A stretch of DNA of 8,438 nt from positions 1-8,438 of the forward strand of contig JAJZJJ010000094.1 of NCBI GenBank assembly GCA_021810175.1, given 5' to 3'. The position numbers and the translations under genes were made by a program. Numbering within the stretch: the stretch's first letter is position 1; every line of letters starts with the position of its first letter. Positions 4,665 through 8,438 of this stretch are shown here, piece after piece. The DNA comes from Acidobacteriota bacterium. GTDB lineage: Bacteria > Acidobacteriota > Terriglobia > Terriglobales > Acidobacteriaceae. Below the pieces are notes generated by a model. The model searched no databases and had not been told where the DNA came from. It saw only the letters and a program-made list of their open reading frames with translations.

Positions 4665-7018
4665 AGCTTGCCTCGAATTCCGAACTGCCGGAAGATCCAG
4701 ATTTTCAGATGGTCCATGCATAGAAGAAAGACAGCGACGGCGACGAAAAGCTCGACGATGGACCACAGCGGAAGGCTGTGCATGAGCATCCCGTTGCTTG
4801 CGAGGAAACTCACGACAGCGATGTCAAGAGTCGAACTCAGGATCATCAGCCTGCTGGGAGGGGAATTCCAGAAACGTTTCCTCTCGCGCACGATATAGAC
4901 GACTCCTTGTCCCGTGAAGACGAGCATGACGAAGACCAGTGTCTGAAGCCGTCCAAGCGGGAAACGGAAGACGTTCCTGGCCGTAAAGAATATTCCGAGC
5001 GAAAAGAGCAGAAGCGCAAAGGACAGCGATCCGGCTGTGAGGATCAAGGTGCGGATATTCCACCGGTCGGGAAGCGGGGAGGGGGATACGTTGTCGGTTG
5101 CGATCGACATGGTGACAAAGTCATTGGTAAACAACAGGAGCACAATCAGCAGGGGAGTTATGACGAAGCTCCGTGTCGTCATGACGCCCAAGGTCAGGAA
5201 GAACGCGATCTCAATGGTTTTGATGATTTTGTTGAGGGTATAGGTGAGCATGCGCTGGTAGATTTGCCGGCTGACCTCAACGCCGGCCACGATTCCCTCC
5301 AGCCCCGGATTTGTGAGTGCCAGGCTGGCGGCCGACTTGGCGACATCGGTAGCGCCGGCGACCGCGATGCCGACCTCAGCCTGTTTCAGGGCAGGCGCAT
5401 CGTTGACGCCGTCGCCGGTCATGCCGCAAACGTGGCCGCCGCGTTGCGCCATTCGCACCAGCCTCAGTTTGTCTTCGGGATAGACGCCCGCGAAGACGTT
5501 GTATCGCCGCAGGAGAGAGGCATCAGATGTCTTTAACTCCTCGGGAGGACAGAGTTTCGCATCCATTCCAATGCGGTTGGCAATCGCGACCGCCGTTGCA
5601 GGGGAGTCTCCTGTCACCATCGCAATCCGGACGCCCAGTTCCCGGAGACGTCCGATGAAGCCCGGCGTGTCCGTTCGGGGCGGATCTTCGAGGGCAATCA
5701 GGCCCTCCAATCGATATGCGTCGCTGTGGCGCTTCGAGGCCACGGCAATCACGCGTAATCCCCGCGACGCCAGCCGGTGGAGGTCGGCCTGCCATGGAGC
5801 CGGTTGGGCGGATCGCATCGCGACTGCTTCTGGGAATCCCTTGATGACATCGACTCTGGAGCTGTCTTCGACGGCTGCCGCTTCACAGACTTTGGTTGCC
5901 GGATCGAAGGGAGTGAAACTGATCCGTCGGGGTATTGCGGTATCCACGCCTGCATTTCGCGCCGCCTGCAGGATTGCCAGGTCGATTGGGTCCTGACTGC
6001 CCTCGTCGCTTGCCAGGGAGGCATGACGCAGCAGTTCTTGTTTCGAAGACGCGCCATGGACAGCGAAGTCCACGACACTCAGCCGATTCTCTGTCAACGT
6101 GCCGGTCTTGTCGCTGAACAGGATGTCCATTGCGGCGGCTTCCTCAATGGCCGAAAGGCGCGTCACCAGGACGCCCGACCGGGCCAGTTCCACCGACCCT
6201 AACGCAGTGGCCAATGTAAAAGTGGCAGGGAGGGCCACGGGGACCGAGGCGACGAGAAGAATCAGGGCAAACGGCAGCACATCTTTCCAGGGAAAGCCGT
6301 GGTGCAGGCAAAAGACCACGAGAGCCAGCACAAGAATCAAATCCAGAAGCACCAGATAGCGGACGATTCTGAGGATGATTGCCTGCAGATGACTGACTGT
6401 TCTGGCGGTGCTCACAAGCTCCGCGGTCCTGCCGAAGAAGGTTTGCCGCCCGGTCGCAGTGACGCGCGCCCGGGCTTCGCCGCGGGTGACAAGGGCGCCG
6501 GCGCAGACGCGCTGCCCGGTTCCCGCCTCCACAGGCATGGACTCGCCAGTCAGCGCGGACTGGTCCAGAGATAGGTGACCGTCTGCAACCATGGCATCCG
6601 CCGGGACCAGATCGCCCATGCGCAGATAGATGAGATCGCCGGGGACGATGACACCGGCATCGATCACCTGCCATTGACCGTCCCGCAGCACTCGGGCTGT
6701 CAGGGGCAGCCGTTTGCGCAGGAGGGCCAGTGCACGGGAGGCTTTCCGTTCCTGCAACAGGCCAAGCGCGGCATTGAAAGTGAGCAGGACCGCCACGATC
6801 AAGGCTTCAGGATACTTGTGAAGCGCGAGCTCTATGGCAACCGTGGTCTCCAGCATCCAGGGCACCGGGGCCCAGAACCTGGCCGCGATGGCAAACAAGA
6901 TGTGAGTGGAGGGTTCGGGAAGGGTGTTCGGGCCGAAACGCTTCAGGCTTGCGAGGGCATCCTCACTGCTCAGTCCACCGGCAGAGGTTGGGGCGTCGTG
7001 AAAGCGCTTTTGACTCAT
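4661..7018 (-). CDS. P3A-type proton-pumping P-type ATPase (Pma1-like)
   Basis: Predicted H+-exporting ATPase of the inner membrane, related to plant and fungal plasma-membrane pumps. It has 785 residues from ATG 7018. In order: M1-M2 (about 41-87), actuator TGES (157-160), M3-M4 (about 221-273) with PVALP (261-265 region), phosphorylation site DKTGTLT with Asp303, nucleotide-site KGFPE (393-397), VTGD (468-471), TGDGVND (534-540), then M5-M10 (about 600-768). Asn82 in M2 and Asp633 in M6 (NDFVTMSIATDNVSPSP) align with the proton-pathway Asn106 and Asp684 of Arabidopsis AHA2; Glu603 in M5 takes the place of AHA2 Arg655. The C-terminal autoinhibitory domain of plant pumps is absent. The frame opens further to TTG 7078, giving 805 residues. 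I prefer ATG 7018 because the extra segment encodes a hairpin that is repeated at 7387-7413 and looks non-coding. No SD is clear at either. The Usp gene overlaps its stop. Confidence 0.93.
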   Translation of the reverse strand: MSQKRFHDAPTSAGGLSSEDALASLKRFGPNTLPEPSTHILFAIAARFWAPVPWMLETTVAIELALHKYPEALIVAVLLTFNAALGLLQERKASRALALLRKRLPLTARVLRDGQWQVIDAGVIVPGDLIYLRMGDLVPADAMVADGHLSLDQSALTGESMPVEAGTGQRVCAGALVTRGEARARVTATGRQTFFGRTAELVSTARTVSHLQAIILRIVRYLVLLDLILVLALVVFCLHHGFPWKDVLPFALILLVASVPVALPATFTLATALGSVELARSGVLVTRLSAIEEAAAMDILFSDKTGTLTENRLSVVDFAVHGASSKQELLRHASLASDEGSQDPIDLAILQAARNAGVDTAIPRRISFTPFDPATKVCEAAAVEDSSRVDVIKGFPEAVAMRSAQPAPWQADLHRLASRGLRVIAVASKRHSDAYRLEGLIALEDPPRTDTPGFIGRLRELGVRIAMVTGDSPATAVAIANRIGMDAKLCPPEELKTSDASLLRRYNVFAGVYPEDKLRLVRMAQRGGHVCGMTGDGVNDAPALKQAEVGIAVAGATDVAKSAASLALTNPGLEGIVAGVEVSRQIYQRMLTYTLNKIIKTIEIAFFLTLGVMTTRSFVITPLLIVLLLFTNDFVTMSIATDNVSPSPLPDRWNIRTLILTAGSLSFALLLFSLGIFFTARNVFRFPLGRLQTLVFVMLVFTGQGVVYIVRERKRFWNSPPSRLMILSSTLDIAVVSFLASNGMLMHSLPLWSIVELFVAVAVFLLCMDHLKIWIFRQFGIRGKL

Positions 7019-7044
7019 ACGCAGACAGATCGACCGCAGTTGGA

Positions 7045-7071
7045 GCGGCTCTTTCTTAAGGAAAAAGCCGC
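7045..7071. repeat. 27-nt hairpin, copy 1, in the ATPase leader
   Basis: GCGGCTCTTTC (7045-7055) pairs with GAAAAAGCCGC (7061-7071) at 10 of 11 positions around a TTAAG loop. The same hairpin recurs at 7387-7413 with 22 of 27 identical bases. One changed position pair (G-C to A-T, third from each end) preserves pairing. It lies 27 bp ahead of the preferred ATPase ATG, so it would be in the 5' leader. Confidence 0.65.
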
Positions 7072-7078
7072 CGGGCAA

Positions 7079-7338
7079 TATTCATCTTGTAACCACTTGA
7101 GCCGGAAACGCCGGAGTGAATGGTGATCGATCAACCATTCTGATCCTCGCAACTGCAGAAGAGCATACGGAGTTCCTTCCTCCGTCGTAGGTGACTGGCA
7201 TCACCGTTCGGTGTACTTCGCACTACCATGGACGGTTCGTTGCAAGGCCATGGGTGCGATGCATGGCGGTGACGCTGTTGGGTATGGAAGCGTCGTCTGT
7301 GGATGGGCGGGTTGTGTGCGACTTCGGCGCGGGCGATG
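7079..7338. other. Intergenic upstream region of the ATPase operon
   Basis: Besides the inverted repeat at 7119-7139 it contains a hairpin ACGGAG/CTCCGT (7167-7172 / 7180-7185) with a 7-nt loop. Short plus-strand frames here run into the repeat element at 7339-7459 and show no protein-like features. It should contain the operon promoter, but I could not place one. Confidence 0.4.
7119..7139. promoter_or_regulatory. Operator-like inverted repeat upstream of the ATPase operon
   Basis: AATGGT (7119-7124) and ACCATT (7134-7139) are perfect inverted repeats around a TGATCGATCA palindrome (7124-7133). It lies about 100 bp ahead of the ATPase ATG. Transcription-factor binding is inferred; no convincing -35/-10 pair was found near it. 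Confidence 0.35.
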
Positions 7339-7459
7339 CCAGCGCATTTCCCCCTATTCCCGTGGACTTTCTGAATTCCACCCAGCGCAGCCCTTTCTTA
7401 ACGGAAAAGCTGCGTTGGGGTTCTCTCTTCGGTCTATACCAATAGGGGAAATGCTCTAG
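7339..7459. repeat. 121-bp nested inverted-repeat element overlapping the PLP-enzyme stop codon
   Basis: Outer arms: 7344-7358 (GCATTTCCCCCTATT) against 7441-7454 (AATAGGGGAAATGC), perfect apart from one extra C. With two mismatches they extend to CCAG (7339-7342) and CTAG (7456-7459). Inner stem: 7381-7391 (CCCAGCGCAGC) with 7409-7419 (GCTGCGTTGGG), 11 bp with one G-T pair, continued by TTTC/GAAA (7394-7397 / 7404-7407). The inner stem tip (7387-7413) is the second copy of the 27-nt hairpin at 7045-7071. The TAG stop of the minus-strand gene (7456-7458) is inside the element end. REP/MITE-like repeat is the most likely reading; it could also act as a 3'-end structure for the PLP gene. Confidence 0.7.
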
Positions 7460-8438
7460 CTTTTCGCGGTGCGGAGGGCCTGGTCGAGGTCGGCCCAGAG
7501 GTCTTCGAGGGACTCGATGCCGACGCTGAGGCGGAGCATGCTGGGGGGCAGGTGCTGCTGGCCGTGGGCGCGGGCGCGGCGCTCGATGGTGGATTCGACG
7601 GAGCCCAGGCTGGTGGCGTGCTGGATGAGGCGGAGGCTGGCGCAGACGGCGTTGGCGGTGGCGGCGGCATCTGCGGCGGCGTTAGGGGCTACGTCAAAGG
7701 AGATGATGGTGCCGAAGCCCTTGAGCTGGCGCCGTGCGGCTTCGTGCGTGGGGTGCGCGGGCAGGCCGGGATAGCGCGTGAGGGTGACATCAGGATGAGC
7801 GGCGAGGCGCTCGGCGAGTGCCATGGCGTTGGACTGCGCGCGTTCGAGGCGGAGCGCGAGGGTGCGCAGGCCGCGGGTGGCGAGGAAGACTTCGAGGGTG
7901 CCGGGGGTGGCTCCGTTGAGGTTGCGAGAGGTGCGGATGGCGGCGGTGAGCTGGGGATCGCGGGCGGTGACGACGCCGAGGAGCAGGTCAGAGTGGCCGC
8001 CGATGTACTTGGTGGCGGACTGGACGGAGAGGTCTGCGCCGAGGTCGAGGGGGCGCTGGTTGAGGGGCGTGGCGAAGGTGTTGTCGACGGCGAGGATGGC
8101 GCCGGGCTTGCGGGGCGCGGCGCAGACGCGGTCGAGGTCAGCGACGTGGAGGAGCGGGTTGGAGGGGGATTCGAGCCAGAGGAGGTCGGCGGTGCGGGCG
8201 GTTTCGATCCAGCGGGCGGTGTCTGCGAGGGGGATGCGCTGGATGGTCCAGCGGTGTCGGGCCTGGCCGGTTTCCGCGAGGTGGACGACGCCCTGGTAGC
8301 AGTCGTCGGGCAGGGCAATGTCGGCGCCGGCGGGGAGCTGGTCAAAGATGGCGGCGATGGCGGCCATTCCGGAGGAGAAAGTGAGGGAGGTGGCGTCTTC
8401 GAGGCCGCCGAGGATCTCTTCGAGGGCTTCCCAGCCGG
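7456..8438 (-). CDS. Cys/Met-metabolism PLP-dependent enzyme (cystathionine gamma-synthase/lyase family), N-terminus cut by window
   Basis: The frame runs off the window at 8438, so 326 C-terminal residues are visible. Methionine codons such as 8367 are internal (the preceding residues read LTFSSG, the family's active-site entrance). Family motifs in order: FSSGMAAI (about 20-27), PDDCYQG (43-49; Tyr47 at the usual PLP-stacking position), DNTFATP (Asp118, pairing with the pyridine nitrogen), SATKYIGGHSD with the Schiff-base Lys143, and the C-terminal SLGSVES and LRLSVGIE. These place it in the trans-sulfuration fold-type I family that interconverts homoserine esters, cystathionine, cysteine and homocysteine in the cytoplasm. 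GHSD after the lysine fits the gamma-synthase/gamma-lyase branch, but the exact reaction cannot be read from the sequence. Tyr-Gln-Gly instead of the common Tyr-Gly-Gly near the N-terminus, and a divergent segment before LRLSVGIE, mark an unusual subgroup. Confidence 0.92.
   Translation of the reverse strand, partial: GWEALEEILGGLEDATSLTFSSGMAAIAAIFDQLPAGADIALPDDCYQGVVHLAETGQARHRWTIQRIPLADTARWIETARTADLLWLESPSNPLLHVADLDRVCAAPRKPGAILAVDNTFATPLNQRPLDLGADLSVQSATKYIGGHSDLLLGVVTARDPQLTAAIRTSRNLNGATPGTLEVFLATRGLRTLALRLERAQSNAMALAERLAAHPDVTLTRYPGLPAHPTHEAARRQLKGFGTIISFDVAPNAAADAAATANAVCASLRLIQHATSLGSVESTIERRARAHGQQHLPPSMLRLSVGIESLEDLWADLDQALRTAKS

Noticed and set aside
4665..4766. Upstream ATG for the USP (34 extra residues)
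   Set aside because: It lies inside the ATPase coding sequence, and the extra residues do not resemble the family; ATG 4664 gives the canonical start and the ATGA overlap.
4161..5536. Long plus-strand reading frames opposite the USP and ATPase genes
   Set aside because: They are antisense shadows of clearly conserved proteins with complete family motifs on the minus strand; their translations show no domain.
7019..7078. N-terminal extension of the ATPase from TTG 7078
   Set aside because: The extension encodes the repeated 27-nt hairpin, lacks a clear SD and shows no family similarity; ATG 7018 is preferred, though the longer form cannot be excluded.
7191..7445. 84-codon plus-strand frame upstream of the ATPase operon
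   Set aside because: It runs into the nested inverted-repeat element and has no SD or recognisable protein features.

Overview
The window suggests a GC-rich, free-living Gram-negative-type bacterium. Base composition and gene content would fit an acidobacterium of the Terriglobus/Granulicella kind, but this is an inference and no marker gene is present. Most coding sequence is strongly GC-rich. A central islet (about 1.5-3.2 kb) is visibly richer in A/T and looks like an acquired or accessory segment.

Layout. 1-1369 (+): the 3' part of a gene for a long Ala/Pro/Glu-rich protein with a 132-codon internal repeat, a coiled coil and one C-terminal membrane anchor. 1366-1482: a nested inverted-repeat element that overlaps this gene's stop codon. 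1483-1892: no convincing gene, but possibly the remnant of a minus-strand reading frame and a 14-bp operator-like palindrome. 1893-2729 (+): a DUF3800 protein. 2768-3160 (+): a small Cys-containing unknown protein with a consensus TATAAT just ahead of its ATG, suggesting a leaderless mRNA. 3210-3989 (-): an unknown protein with a helical N-terminal domain and a low-complexity Pro/Arg tail. 4014-4052: a rho-independent terminator on the minus strand.

4227-7018 (-): a two-gene operon in which a P3A (Pma1-like) proton-pumping P-type ATPase is followed, through an ATGA stop/start overlap, by an ATP-binding-type universal stress protein. This is a natural membrane-energisation or pH/stress module. 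Its upstream region (7019-7338) holds a hairpin and an operator-like inverted repeat. 7456-8438 (-): the C-terminal part of a trans-sulfuration PLP enzyme (cystathionine gamma-synthase/lyase family), cut by the window edge.

The most unusual signal is non-coding. Three genes end in C-TAG, and at each the stop codon is embedded in the end of a roughly 100-120 bp nested inverted-repeat structure (1366-1482, about 4128-4230, 7339-7459). Two of these ends share 14 of 16 bases starting at the base before the stop codon. Separately, a 27-nt hairpin occurs twice (7045-7071 and 7387-7413), with 22/27 identity and a compensatory base-pair change. Together these look like a family of palindromic repeats attached to gene ends. 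No clear defence or biosynthetic system is visible beyond the two-gene DUF3800 islet.
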